This document shows positions 1 through 9,184 of a stretch of 26,697 nt of DNA, in pieces (the first letter of the stretch is position 1; each line of letters opens with the position of its first letter). Made by a program: the position numbers and the translations under genes. The DNA is from a virus: the IMG/VR virus record IMGVR_UViG_3300010412_000068, positions 1-26,697 of that record, one strand, 5' to 3'. Under the pieces are notes generated by a model that was not told the DNA's origin, did not search any database, and worked only from the letters and a program-made list of their open reading frames with translations.

Positions 1-1261
1 TTTGAAGAGCCTCTTTTACCCGCCTCTTAGCTATACTATAACCTTCTTTGAACGTGGTCTTCCACCCAGTAATAGTTGATCCGCGTTGCCCTCTGAACTC
101 TGGGTCGGCTGAGTACTGTGCTACCCGCTGCGCTATAGTGTCAAACCCAATATCAGTAGTCCTTTCCATAAAAACGTACTGACTCAGACTATTTCCAGTC
201 ACCTGTCCTTCTGGACTGAACATACCAGACACAACTTGTTTTGCCTCAGTGCTAGTCTTAGGCTGGTTCTGCCAAAAGGTGGGGCTGAGTGGACTCTCAA
301 ACTTAGGCAGCCCATCAGTTAGGTAGGCTGGCAGCCTAGCCGGAATAGCCCTTACTAGTCCATCCTTATTACGGTACGTAAACCCATACGGCACTTTGTT
401 TAGAACACCATCTTCTTTGACAACTACTATCGGAGTAGTCGCCCCTTCAACCATGTGCGGCGACGGAGGAAGACTAGTGTGAAAATGTTCGGGTGCCCTG
501 ATATCTATGATCTCAAGCCAACCGTCTCTCTCCCTAACGTTTATCGTGATAGGAGTTGGATCTGACTTCCACACTGCGCTTCCACGACCCATGATCTGAG
601 GTCTAGGAGAGACAGTTCTGGCTATGTCAGAGAGATCCATATGATCTAGGTGGGATACAAACTGACTCCTAGCCCTCGCCTTATTGATACGCATCATAGT
701 ATCAAGGGCTGTATCTGAGACCCAGCCCAGTTCTGGCGTACGCATTCTATCTGGTGATCCATACACATCTGATAGGAACTCACGCACTTCTGGGTTTAGC
801 CTTCTGTCTATACCGATGGCAGACAAGTCAATGAACTCTTGCTCATTAACATTAATGCCCGCACCCTCTTCGCTAAGAAGCTTCTTTTCTCCAGACAGAA
901 CTTGAAGCTCTGTTTCTAGCGGACGGATAAAGTCTGGCTCTTCAGTTCTGAACAGGCTAGTTTCAAACGACTCCACAGTAGGAGGAGGCACATCATCAAA
1001 TAGCCCCTCATCTTTCATCGCCTCGTACTCTGCGTACTCAGCCTCGAACTCCCGCTGAACTTCCTCTGGAGAACGGAAGTCCACTAAGTCAGGCTCTTCC
1101 CTCATAGAGGGAAGTTCCTCGAACGTAGCCTTCATCTTCTCTAAGTTCTTAGGAACTTGAGATCCGGCCCTCTCTATAACTCTAGGGGCCTTTGCTTCCT
1201 GCTTTGCAAACCAGTTGAAAGCGTCTGAAAGACTGCTGATTCCCTTAGATACTGCGCTCAT
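1..1261 (-). CDS. Probable internal virion protein, C-terminus beyond window (partial)
   Basis: Reading the minus strand from an ATG at 1261-1259 gives an uninterrupted frame to the window edge, about 420 codons with no stop, so the gene is cut at its 3' end. The start forms an ATGA overlap with the stop of the upstream 634-aa gene, and an AGGA sits about 9 nt upstream. The protein begins MSAVSKGISSLSDAF. Residues about 45-130 are rich in Glu and Asp, and the rest mixes charged and beta-prone stretches. No signal peptide, membrane span or catalytic motif was recognised. Its place as the last of four coupled genes after the tail tube genes suggests another large ejected or internal capsid protein, but that rests on position only. 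A copy of the dispersed palindrome lies at 1144-1157, where it encodes VPKN. Confidence 0.85.
   Translation of the reverse strand, partial: MSAVSKGISSLSDAFNWFAKQEAKAPRVIERAGSQVPKNLEKMKATFEELPSMREEPDLVDFRSPEEVQREFEAEYAEYEAMKDEGLFDDVPPPTVESFETSLFRTEEPDFIRPLETELQVLSGEKKLLSEEGAGINVNEQEFIDLSAIGIDRRLNPEVREFLSDVYGSPDRMRTPELGWVSDTALDTMMRINKARARSQFVSHLDHMDLSDIARTVSPRPQIMGRGSAVWKSDPTPITINVRERDGWLEIIDIRAPEHFHTSLPPSPHMVEGATTPIVVVKEDGVLNKVPYGFTYRNKDGLVRAIPARLPAYLTDGLPKFESPLSPTFWQNQPKTSTEAKQVVSGMFSPEGQVTGNSLSQYVFMERTTDIGFDTIAQRVAQYSADPEFRGQRGSTITGWKTTFKEGYSIAKRRVKEALQ
1144..1157. repeat. Dispersed palindrome copy 1
   Basis: AGTTCTTAGGAACT, matching consensus AGTTCYTARGAACT. Flanking bases extend the inverted arms to AAGTTC/GAACTT. 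It lies in the left-edge partial gene, encoding VPKN. Confidence 0.8.
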
Positions 1262-3162
1262 TGCACAAGTCCTAGGCCCATGAGGATGCGATATCTGAAG
1301 GTGTTGTTTATTACCTCATCCTCCACAGCGTATGAACCACTAAAAGATTGTAAATTTCGTGCAGCACCATACGCAGCACGAAGGTCAGCTCCATACTGAT
1401 TGTTGAATGCGTCCGCTACTAATCCAAGCTGCCGCTTGACTAGCTCTGGTGCGTCCTTTTTTACTTTGATTCGTGCTCCAGCGTTAGTAACTTCTACGTC
1501 GAGCCACTCAGCATTCTTCCATGCAAGCCTACCTCCTTGCTCAGTAAACGCCATTCGCGCACTGTAAGCAATGTCAGTAGTTAACTCATCTACTTCATAT
1601 AAGACTGTTCTTTGTACAACTTGGGCGTACGTAGCTGGTACGGAGGCCAGTGCTTTGCTAACCTTTTCGCTAGATAGAGTTCCTAAGAACTGATTTCTAA
1701 AGGCTCTACTTGGCCTATTAACATTGTTTTCCCTGTTCCATGTCATTGTTTCGGCAATGCTAGAAAGCGCAGCCAGCCCCTGCTGGGAACTGCCACGAAG
1801 ATCCCGTGGATTTGAATCAGTAACATCGTCTAGCAACCGCGTTGCAGCGGCCATCTGCTGAATACGGGCAGCCTCTGCCTTGACTCCATCCCCCTCTAGA
1901 TCCTGCTGCTGGCCCGGACGGTTACCGGGAACTGGGAGTACCTCGCCTGCGTCGTTAGTGTATGCTCCCTGATTACCCCATATCCTACCGAGGTCCTGAG
2001 TGAGCTGGTTACTTAGATTTCTACCAAGAAGAAGCGCCTCTGGAGTATCTTTTAGACCATCAAGTGCCTTGACTAGACCAAGGTTAACTGCCAAGGTTGG
2101 GTTGTTCTGAAGCAATGCACGGTAGTCTGCATCTGCGTAGAAGTTTACCTGTGCTCTAGCTTCCTCTGGTGTTCTGGCATCTGCCATCATCTCAAAGTAA
2201 GGCTTCACTGTAGTTTCGTACACCTGATTAAACTGGCGATCCGTCATTGTTGGCACCAGTCTCTTGGCCTCAGCCCTCATTGCCTGCCATTGTGGACCAC
2301 CAGTTCGGTAATCGTACGCAATCGCAGTCTTCTGTTTGTCGAACTGGTTCTGTAGTTCTGGCGTTGTGCTGTATACAGAGTACGGAACAGAGTTGACTTG
2401 ATTAACAAACCCAATTACTCGTGAGTTAAGGGTAGCTAGGAAACCCTTTTCCATAGTGCTGACGAACGCTTCCTGAATCTGTGGCTCAACTAGCTTGTCC
2501 TTCAGATCACCAGTCTCTACCGCATTGCGAAGCGTCTGCAACTCTTGTGCTGCTGCAATTGCTTGGGTACCCTGCCGGTAGAACTCCACAGGATTTCGGT
2601 ACAGCAGAGTGCTGTCGATTCCCAGCCCTATAATCTGGCTATTGATCTTGTCCCAAAAGTCCTTCTGTGCCCTAGCCTCAGATTCCTGTGCTGCAATGAC
2701 AGCCTCTACTGCGGAGCCGATAGGATTGTACCCCTGAGATCTGCTTGCTGCCTGAAGTAGCTCGTCTGCCATCCACGGCTTGCGGGCCATGTGCTCCCTA
2801 AGAATCTGCTCCTGCCTGATCTTTAGTTCTGTTTCAGAGATCTGGCCTGACTTCCTTGCTCGCGTTAGGCGAGTAAGTCTGTCTGCAAACAACTGTAGAT
2901 CCTTGTCAGTCGGAGGATCTTCGCCAGTAAAACCAGAGAAGACATCCTCTTCAGTGGTTAGATCCAACGGCTGATCCAAGAACCGCTGTCGTTCCTGCTC
3001 AAGCTCACCGACTAGCTTGTTCTCGTTGTAGTCCTTGAGTCCTTCGATGGCAATATCTGCCACTTGTCCTACTGCCCTAGCAATAGCACGGGGATCTCCG
3101 GTCTCTGGTCGCCTGAAGTTAGCAACCTGAGCAGGCTGGAGGTTCGGATTTTCAACTGCCAT
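1258..3162 (-). CDS. Internal virion (ejection) protein, 634 aa
   Basis: Large soluble, mostly helical protein with no recognised enzyme motif. Residues about 90-140 hold a charged helical segment with the pattern IRQEQILREHMARKP followed by LLQAAS, a style seen in internal virion proteins of short-tailed phages. The size is of the order of T7 gp15 (about 750 aa), but I could not establish homology by eye. The start is firm: ATG overlaps the TAA of the 1651-aa gene by one base (TAATG), and AGGAG lies about 9 nt upstream. The product is inferred to be packaged in the head and released with DNA to help form the trans-envelope channel, from its place after the gp14-like gene. A copy of the dispersed palindrome at 1678-1691 encodes FLGT. 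Confidence 0.75.
   Translation of the reverse strand: MAVENPNLQPAQVANFRRPETGDPRAIARAVGQVADIAIEGLKDYNENKLVGELEQERQRFLDQPLDLTTEEDVFSGFTGEDPPTDKDLQLFADRLTRLTRARKSGQISETELKIRQEQILREHMARKPWMADELLQAASRSQGYNPIGSAVEAVIAAQESEARAQKDFWDKINSQIIGLGIDSTLLYRNPVEFYRQGTQAIAAAQELQTLRNAVETGDLKDKLVEPQIQEAFVSTMEKGFLATLNSRVIGFVNQVNSVPYSVYSTTPELQNQFDKQKTAIAYDYRTGGPQWQAMRAEAKRLVPTMTDRQFNQVYETTVKPYFEMMADARTPEEARAQVNFYADADYRALLQNNPTLAVNLGLVKALDGLKDTPEALLLGRNLSNQLTQDLGRIWGNQGAYTNDAGEVLPVPGNRPGQQQDLEGDGVKAEAARIQQMAAATRLLDDVTDSNPRDLRGSSQQGLAALSSIAETMTWNRENNVNRPSRAFRNQFLGTLSSEKVSKALASVPATYAQVVQRTVLYEVDELTTDIAYSARMAFTEQGGRLAWKNAEWLDVEVTNAGARIKVKKDAPELVKRQLGLVADAFNNQYGADLRAAYGAARNLQSFSGSYAVEDEVINNTFRYRILMGLGLVQ
1678..1691. 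repeat. Dispersed palindrome copy 2
   Basis: AGTTCCTAAGAACT, inside the 634-aa gene, where the minus strand encodes FLGT. It is 521 bases from copy 1, the closest pair. Confidence 0.8.
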
Positions 3163-6100
3163 TACTGTCTACTCCTAGATAGAATTTTTTGTATCTCTTC
3201 CTCGGAAGCTCCTAGCTGCCTAGCTATAGCTGCTCTGCCCTGTAGGTCCCCTTCTGGTAGGGCCAGTGCCTTGTCCCTAAGGGCTTCGCGCTCCTGCCTA
3301 GTCATCGGACCCCTTGCGGGATTCATCCTTTGTTCTTCCAGCTTCTTGATTGCAGCATCGCTGCCCTCAAGGGTCTGATCCCACAGCTCTCCAGTAGCCT
3401 CAAGACTCTTCTGCTGCTCTCGGAGCATCGTCTCAAGAGCTGGCAAGTCCTCGGGCTCCACGGCATTAGACTGGCGTAGCCTATAGATCAGCCACTCCGT
3501 TGGAGTGGGGGCGTTCTTAGACAGCGCCTGTGTGATGTAGTCTGCTACACCGTCATTCGTCGGCTTCCTTGCGGCTTCAAGCGCATCGAACTTCTCAAGT
3601 ACATAGGTCCTTTCTTCCGGGGGTAGACCCTGCAATACCGCACGCTCAAGCGCAATGCGATTCCGGTAATACTCAGGCGAATAGGTATCGCCCTCTGCAT
3701 AAATCTGGGTAATGTTGAGAATCCTAGCATGGTACTCCGACGCGATCTGGTCCAGTTCCTTCTGGCGTTCTCGCATATCCTTAGTTAGTGCCCACAGTTC
3801 CTTCTGACCCGTGCTTGTAATACCGAATAGCCCCTTAGCTAGCGCCTCTTCACGCGAGGCATTGTACTTATGAGGCACCCCTGCCTGCGACAGAAGCTCC
3901 CCAGTCCTCCAAGCCAACCGGGCCTTAAGGTAATCATTATATCCCGACGCTAGGCCAGCCAGCGTGGCGTCAAGCACGATCTCAAGCTCCTGCTCTGGGG
4001 TCCACTCTGGGAAATCTACCCGCATCATGTCATTGGCAATGCTGGCTGCCTCAATCAGTCGAGAACTAGTCATAAAGGACGGGCCAAGGGCCGTCTCGAC
4101 CATCGTCTTCTTGGTGCCCGCCTCCCAGAAGGAGCGGACAACATTCAAGAAGTTGGCACCCGGAGCCAAGAACTCATCAAATGGGAGATCCAAGTCTGGG
4201 TCGTTGACCGCTTTCTGGATAGCAGCATCAAGAATGATATCCAAGAATCCACCGCTGAGAATATCTACGACAAGTCCGTTAGCGTACTTGTCTAACCCAG
4301 CCTTTACCAAGAACTGTTCTGCCTCTGGCTTGAGTGAGAAGCCCGAAGCACCAAATAGCAGGAACTGCCCAGCCAACAGTTTGCGTGCCTCACCCTTAGT
4401 GAACGACTTGTTCCCAAGCCTACCACCCATACTATCGGGAAGAGCCTGAAGGAACGTCAAGAACACCTTGTGAGTGAACGACATGAACTGCATCGGCAGA
4501 CTTAGGAGGCCGTACTGATACTTCGATGCATTGGCCCGGTGCATAGCTAGGGCATAGTTAGACCCCCGTGCCTGTGCTTCACGCCAATCGGCCTGAGTAA
4601 ACTGTGTTAGCTTCTTGTATCCCTTCTCTGCCTTGATCTTGCGGACTGCCATCATATAAGAAGCAGCCACGTTAAACGACTCACCGGCTTGGAATCCAAA
4701 CTTGTTGAGCGCACGACGCACCGGACCAGCAGATGCTATATCCGCAGCCGACTTACCAATCTGCCCAGCCCTACTGGCCGCGTCTTCGACCGGAGCCTTC
4801 ATTAGATCCGACGCGAAGGTGTGCATATTCACAGCCTCAACAAGTCCTGACCTGTTGAACTGTGCTACGAGTTCGTCGTACTCCTTGAGAGAGACGCCCA
4901 TCATCTTGGCATTCCTAGTTCTTAGGAACTTGTGCTCCTTAAGGGAGCCTGCCATTTCAAGATTCCTACTACGAGCGCCGCTCATCAGCAAGAAGGTATC
5001 CCACTGCCACTTACCAGCGTACGTGGGGTCCAATCCCTGAAGGAATACGTGCTGTGATCCCTGAAGAACAAGCTGCCTCAAGGGCCTAGTCGTCATAAAG
5101 TCGAAGAAGGCAAGGCTCTTCATCCACTCGACGGGGGCAAACTTCTCAGCGTTCCTAGCTATGAGAGTTCCAACCCTCGACCCTTTAGGCAGAACGGTAT
5201 CTTGAAGGAACTCCGCGCCCCGCACAGCGGCACGACGGAAGTTAACGCCGCCCCCGTACAGGCTGCCCTCCATCACTCTGATGTAATCCCACACAGCGTT
5301 TGCTTGCGTAGCCTGTTTAGAGTAGGTTCTGTTCCCCGCTTTAATGGCCTGATCTAGCAGAGTAGAGACCTCAGCAGAAGTCTTCTTTGTAATATCTACG
5401 CCAAGTAGCGCCCCATACTGCTGGCTAAATTGCTCCTTGAGCGAACGCACAAGATCTTCAGTCGCCAACTGTCGGCCAAGAATCCTAGAGGTACGCTGTA
5501 GTGCATTGATTGGATCAACGATTTCAGCCCTGCCGCCTGTAGTAGACGCCAATGGGTCTGCCAACCTATTGTCGAAGAAGATCCTACCCTCAAGCTGCAT
5601 CTGCTCCAAGTCGCGGGCCACCCTATCTGAATCACTCAGCCTCGGATCAATCTCGTCTATCACATAGGACACGCTATCGTCTCCGCGCTCTCGGTTGAGA
5701 CGCTCTATCATGTCCTGTGCACTGCGACGATCCGGTGCCACCGCAACTGCGGTAGCGTGCTGGGTGGTGCGGCCATTGATGGACGCTCCCTGCGTCACCC
5801 TTCGGATGAAGATATTGTCCTTGTAGAGCCTAGGGTAGTAGCCCGGAGTGTACTGTAGCGGAAACTTGTTAAGTCCCTCAAGCCTAGTCCCAGCCTGCGG
5901 ATTGTGTAGTACCAGCGTACTCAGCTTAGATCCTGACGTACTAACAGGAATTGGCAGTTCAAGGACTGCCCCGTTATTCTTGTAGAGTTCCTTAAGTTCT
6001 GCCCTAGAAAGATTGACCTCTTGTAGGGTATGTGGATCTAGAATAGTATAAACTCCAGCGTTGGAGTACCTCGACATATCATCCAACGATACCGGCCTGC

Positions 6101-8117
6101 CGTGGTACATAGTCTTACCGGCACGAAGAGTGCGATAGTTTCTGCCAGTAAACTCCCGATACAACCTGTCATTATTGATGTGGTATACCGTATCATAGTA
6201 CTGACGAAGGTAGTACCACCCAGTCAATTCCTTGTTACTAGAGTCTGGGAAAGCCTCTTGCAGCTCATCCCAAGAGGGGACACGGCCTTCCCTTTTGCCA
6301 AAAGCTTCAGTCCACTCGTACATCTCACCAACAGTACGACGCTGGCTCCAGCTCAAATCCTTGAAGACTGGGGCAACCAGTTGATCCATACGCGCAGCGA
6401 GCGCCTGCTCACTAAGGAACGCCCGCACACCCTTAAGATATATTTCTGGAGAGAGTACAGACGAGGGTGTGCCGAACCACAGAGACGCCCGCCCAAGCCA
6501 CGTTGGTGACATGACCGGATCTGTCCCGAAGAGAAGCTTGTCCTCAGGCCGGAAGAAGTACTCTTGGTCGTATTGGACATAGAACTCTCCCTGCCTATTT
6601 GGAATGCCTTCAATGCCCTCGCGGGCAGCGATTGACTTAAGCTCGCCAGCACCATTGACCTCAAGGATCTTGACCTTCTGGCCCGACTCGTCAAGGCTCT
6701 TGGCTAGATCCCTAGCTGCGTCAATAGACGAGAAGCCATGCGTGTCGCTTGAGCCAATAACACTCCCAAAGCGAACCCCACTACGATCATCGAGGATACT
6801 AATAGAAGATCTACCAAGCCGCAAGCGACCCGCGAAAGTAGACTCGATCTCTTGTGCTTTCCTTTCAACGGCACCTGTGATCTCCTGATTAGTGAAGATA
6901 TCCTCAGAGGCATTCTTGCGAAGCTCATCAATGTCTCCCCTAACCCGCTCAATATGGGCAGCCGCCTGTGCCACACCATCTGGTAGATTGTCCGCATTTC
7001 GTACGGGAGGGCGGGGAAGCTGTGACTCTGCCACATCCGTGTTCTTGATGCCCCAACTAGATAGCGTGGGTGCGTTTTGTAGCTGAGTCATCAGCTCAGT
7101 GAGCAGCCTCTTCGTTACTCGGTTGTTTGTGGAAGCTGCGATCTTGAGTGCTCCCATCTTGCCAAGTTTTCTGATGCCAGCAAGCCCCGCACCAAAGTTA
7201 AAGACTGTCCCTAAGTTACGTAGCGTGCGATCCAACCAGTCATTAGGATTATTCTGGAACAGCACTTCGTCGGTAAGGACAGACCACTTAATGTCTAGTG
7301 CAACGATATCTGCAATAGCTGGGTTGTTCGCAAACTCATGCCGGAACTTACGAAGGGCTTGCCTCTTCTCCTCAGGAGACAGAGACACTAGCCACTCACG
7401 AAGATTCTGCATGGCTTCACCATTAAGCATCTGCGAAGGCATAAGGTAGTCTGGCATTCCCATTGCTTTGGCAACGTACACACCATGACCCTCATCCCAT
7501 CCGGGGATGAAGAAGCCAAGACCCTTCAAGAAATAACTGATAGTCCCGCCCACCGTATCGGGAGGCTTAACCTCTTGAGAGATAGCCCGAAGCTCTATTT
7601 CAATGTCGTTGTTAAGTCTGGTTATGTCTCTTGCGATCTCAATAGTCCGCTCAAGATTCCAGTGTTGAATAGACATCTCATGCGGGTTTGTTGCATCTAG
7701 TTTAGCGGCAGCTTCAAGAATGCCCCGCACAGCCATTTCAATCTGCGGCATACTATCGTTCGCTGCATAGTTAGCAACGACATCTGTCGCAATTTGAGCG
7801 TGCTCTGGATTGGAGAAATCCACTTGAACCGGAAACGATCTGCTCTGTCTTGCGACCCTATCATAGATCTCTTCCTTAGCCTGATCTCCCCGTGCGTTCT
7901 TGTAGACTTGAACTTGCCAATCAAAGTCTTCGCTTTTCCCGTTCTTTTCGTAAATGGCACGAAAGTCTTCAATGTCTCTGATCGACCCCTGTCCTTGTGA
8001 TGCGGCCTGTATAAAGGCAGCGGTAGTAGCCCTAGTTCCGGGCAACCCATTATCAAGGTGCGCTACGGGATCTCCCTCAATCTCACGAGGACGCTCGTTC
8101 TCACGAATAGTCTTCAT
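3162..8117 (-). CDS. Giant internal virion (ejection) protein, 1651 aa
   Basis: Longest gene in the window, with size and position like T7 gp16 (about 1300 aa), the large ejected protein that forms part of the periplasmic channel. No lytic transglycosylase signature was recognised at the N-terminus, unlike T7 gp16. Visible segments include a hydrophobic Gly-rich stretch near residue 305-330 (FNFGAGLAG), a Tyr-rich motif near 755 (YTPGYYPRLYKDNIF), a Phe-rich region near 1000 and an amphipathic hydrophobic region near 1200 (LSLPMQFMSFTHKVFLTFL). The C-terminal 250 residues are highly charged and probably helical. The start overlaps the previous stop (ATGA), with GGAG about 10 nt upstream. A dispersed palindrome at 4917-4930 encodes FLRT. 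The assignment rests on size, context and composition. Confidence 0.8.
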   Translation of the reverse strand: MKTIRENERPREIEGDPVAHLDNGLPGTRATTAAFIQAASQGQGSIRDIEDFRAIYEKNGKSEDFDWQVQVYKNARGDQAKEEIYDRVARQSRSFPVQVDFSNPEHAQIATDVVANYAANDSMPQIEMAVRGILEAAAKLDATNPHEMSIQHWNLERTIEIARDITRLNNDIEIELRAISQEVKPPDTVGGTISYFLKGLGFFIPGWDEGHGVYVAKAMGMPDYLMPSQMLNGEAMQNLREWLVSLSPEEKRQALRKFRHEFANNPAIADIVALDIKWSVLTDEVLFQNNPNDWLDRTLRNLGTVFNFGAGLAGIRKLGKMGALKIAASTNNRVTKRLLTELMTQLQNAPTLSSWGIKNTDVAESQLPRPPVRNADNLPDGVAQAAAHIERVRGDIDELRKNASEDIFTNQEITGAVERKAQEIESTFAGRLRLGRSSISILDDRSGVRFGSVIGSSDTHGFSSIDAARDLAKSLDESGQKVKILEVNGAGELKSIAAREGIEGIPNRQGEFYVQYDQEYFFRPEDKLLFGTDPVMSPTWLGRASLWFGTPSSVLSPEIYLKGVRAFLSEQALAARMDQLVAPVFKDLSWSQRRTVGEMYEWTEAFGKREGRVPSWDELQEAFPDSSNKELTGWYYLRQYYDTVYHINNDRLYREFTGRNYRTLRAGKTMYHGRPVSLDDMSRYSNAGVYTILDPHTLQEVNLSRAELKELYKNNGAVLELPIPVSTSGSKLSTLVLHNPQAGTRLEGLNKFPLQYTPGYYPRLYKDNIFIRRVTQGASINGRTTQHATAVAVAPDRRSAQDMIERLNRERGDDSVSYVIDEIDPRLSDSDRVARDLEQMQLEGRIFFDNRLADPLASTTGGRAEIVDPINALQRTSRILGRQLATEDLVRSLKEQFSQQYGALLGVDITKKTSAEVSTLLDQAIKAGNRTYSKQATQANAVWDYIRVMEGSLYGGGVNFRRAAVRGAEFLQDTVLPKGSRVGTLIARNAEKFAPVEWMKSLAFFDFMTTRPLRQLVLQGSQHVFLQGLDPTYAGKWQWDTFLLMSGARSRNLEMAGSLKEHKFLRTRNAKMMGVSLKEYDELVAQFNRSGLVEAVNMHTFASDLMKAPVEDAASRAGQIGKSAADIASAGPVRRALNKFGFQAGESFNVAASYMMAVRKIKAEKGYKKLTQFTQADWREAQARGSNYALAMHRANASKYQYGLLSLPMQFMSFTHKVFLTFLQALPDSMGGRLGNKSFTKGEARKLLAGQFLLFGASGFSLKPEAEQFLVKAGLDKYANGLVVDILSGGFLDIILDAAIQKAVNDPDLDLPFDEFLAPGANFLNVVRSFWEAGTKKTMVETALGPSFMTSSRLIEAASIANDMMRVDFPEWTPEQELEIVLDATLAGLASGYNDYLKARLAWRTGELLSQAGVPHKYNASREEALAKGLFGITSTGQKELWALTKDMRERQKELDQIASEYHARILNITQIYAEGDTYSPEYYRNRIALERAVLQGLPPEERTYVLEKFDALEAARKPTNDGVADYITQALSKNAPTPTEWLIYRLRQSNAVEPEDLPALETMLREQQKSLEATGELWDQTLEGSDAAIKKLEEQRMNPARGPMTRQEREALRDKALALPEGDLQGRAAIARQLGASEEEIQKILSRSRQ
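4917..4930. repeat. Dispersed palindrome copy 3
   Basis: AGTTCTTAGGAACT, inside the 1651-aa gene, encoding FLRT. Confidence 0.8.
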
Positions 8118-9184
8118 TTATTAAATGCTCCGCCATCTGTGTTGGCTTTCTCGTACGCCTTGATGTTAACACCGGGGATGGCATTAATTCCAGATGGACC
8201 AGTACCGCCAATAATATCTCCAATTGCACTGGGTCCTGTGAGTGACGGGGCACCCAATGCGCTGGCGGCTCCCATGCGAGCTGATCCACCACCGACTGGA
8301 CCGGGAGCGACGCCACCAACTATCCCACCAATCTTTCCCGCAATCTGTGCGGCTTTGCTTGCGCCTTCAGCAGCGCCAAGGCCAGCAGCAAATGTGCCTG
8401 CTACCTGACCAATGGTAGACCACAAAGCCGAACTCTCAGAGTAGCGGCTAGCCGCCATATCGTATCCAAAAGCTTTGTTTTCTCTTGCTAGGATCTGCTC
8501 TTCCGTGTTGATATTGTAGTAAGCTTGGGCAGTCAAAGAAGACTGGACGCCCTGTACACCAGAGGACTCAAGACCAGCACCACTAGCTACCGCAGCAGCC
8601 GACACCTGTGCTTGACCCATCCTGTAATCTTGCAGCATCTTACGACGCTGGATAAACTGTGCCATCAAGTCTGCCTTACGCCGCTCTTTTGAGCCCTTAC
8701 GAGACGCCTTATTTGCTTTTCCTGCCTGTATTCCAGAGTACACCGTAGAGCCCACAGCAACTACAGCAGCCGTAATGGCTGCCGATTCAAAGCTAGTCTT
8801 ATGTTCGGTCCACGGCGTGAAGAACTCGGCCTCTACTTCATTAATGTCTGTCAGATTCTTTGGGTTTGGGATAGTGTTAAAGCAGATAGTATCCTCATGT
8901 GCATATCCTATACGCTGTGCACCCGCAGGAACTACCCCCATCCACGGAGCTTCAACATCCACCTCTCCTTCAGGAGACCAGATGGTCAGCCTACCAGCAG
9001 CAACATAAAAGTAATTCTCAACCTTGTGCTCCATCCCAACCAACATAGTGCCAGCAGGAAGGAACATTTCTCTAACATACAGTCCGTCAGTAAAATGATG
9101 TGACGTATACTCATTCACATCCAGCCTGTCTGGATGACTGTCGAGAAATTCGACTAGTGCCTTGAGTGTTTCTTTTTCAATCAT
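8114..9184 (-). CDS. Cupin-like domain fused to gp14-like internal virion protein, 356 aa
   Basis: Two parts are visible. Residues 1-125 resemble a small cupin-like (double-stranded beta-helix) domain: LPAGTMLVGMEHKVENYF has the Gly, His53 and Glu56 spacing of cupin motif 1, and GYAHED (His96, Glu97) suits motif 2. Residues about 130-356 look like a T7 gp14-type internal virion protein: an Ala-rich hydrophobic helix (SAAITAAVVAVGSTVYSGIQ), a basic coiled segment, then a Gly/Ala-rich region (GTFAAGLGAAEGASKAAQIA) and a Gly-rich tail. I chose the ATG at 9184 because it makes an ATGA overlap with the tail tubular B stop and has AAGGGAGA about 9 nt upstream. The longer start at 9217 is TTG without a Shine-Dalgarno. 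The fused protein probably joins the ejection core; the cupin part's role is unknown. Confidence 0.8.
   Translation of the reverse strand: MIEKETLKALVEFLDSHPDRLDVNEYTSHHFTDGLYVREMFLPAGTMLVGMEHKVENYFYVAAGRLTIWSPEGEVDVEAPWMGVVPAGAQRIGYAHEDTICFNTIPNPKNLTDINEVEAEFFTPWTEHKTSFESAAITAAVVAVGSTVYSGIQAGKANKASRKGSKERRKADLMAQFIQRRKMLQDYRMGQAQVSAAAVASGAGLESSGVQGVQSSLTAQAYYNINTEEQILARENKAFGYDMAASRYSESSALWSTIGQVAGTFAAGLGAAEGASKAAQIAGKIGGIVGGVAPGPVGGGSARMGAASALGAPSLTGPSAIGDIIGGTGPSGINAIPGVNIKAYEKANTDGGAFNK

Noticed and set aside
3964-4449. Open plus-strand frame of 161 codons
   Set aside because: It lies fully opposite the 1651-aa gene, has no good ribosome site and reads as a low-complexity Ser/Ala-rich shadow of the coding strand.
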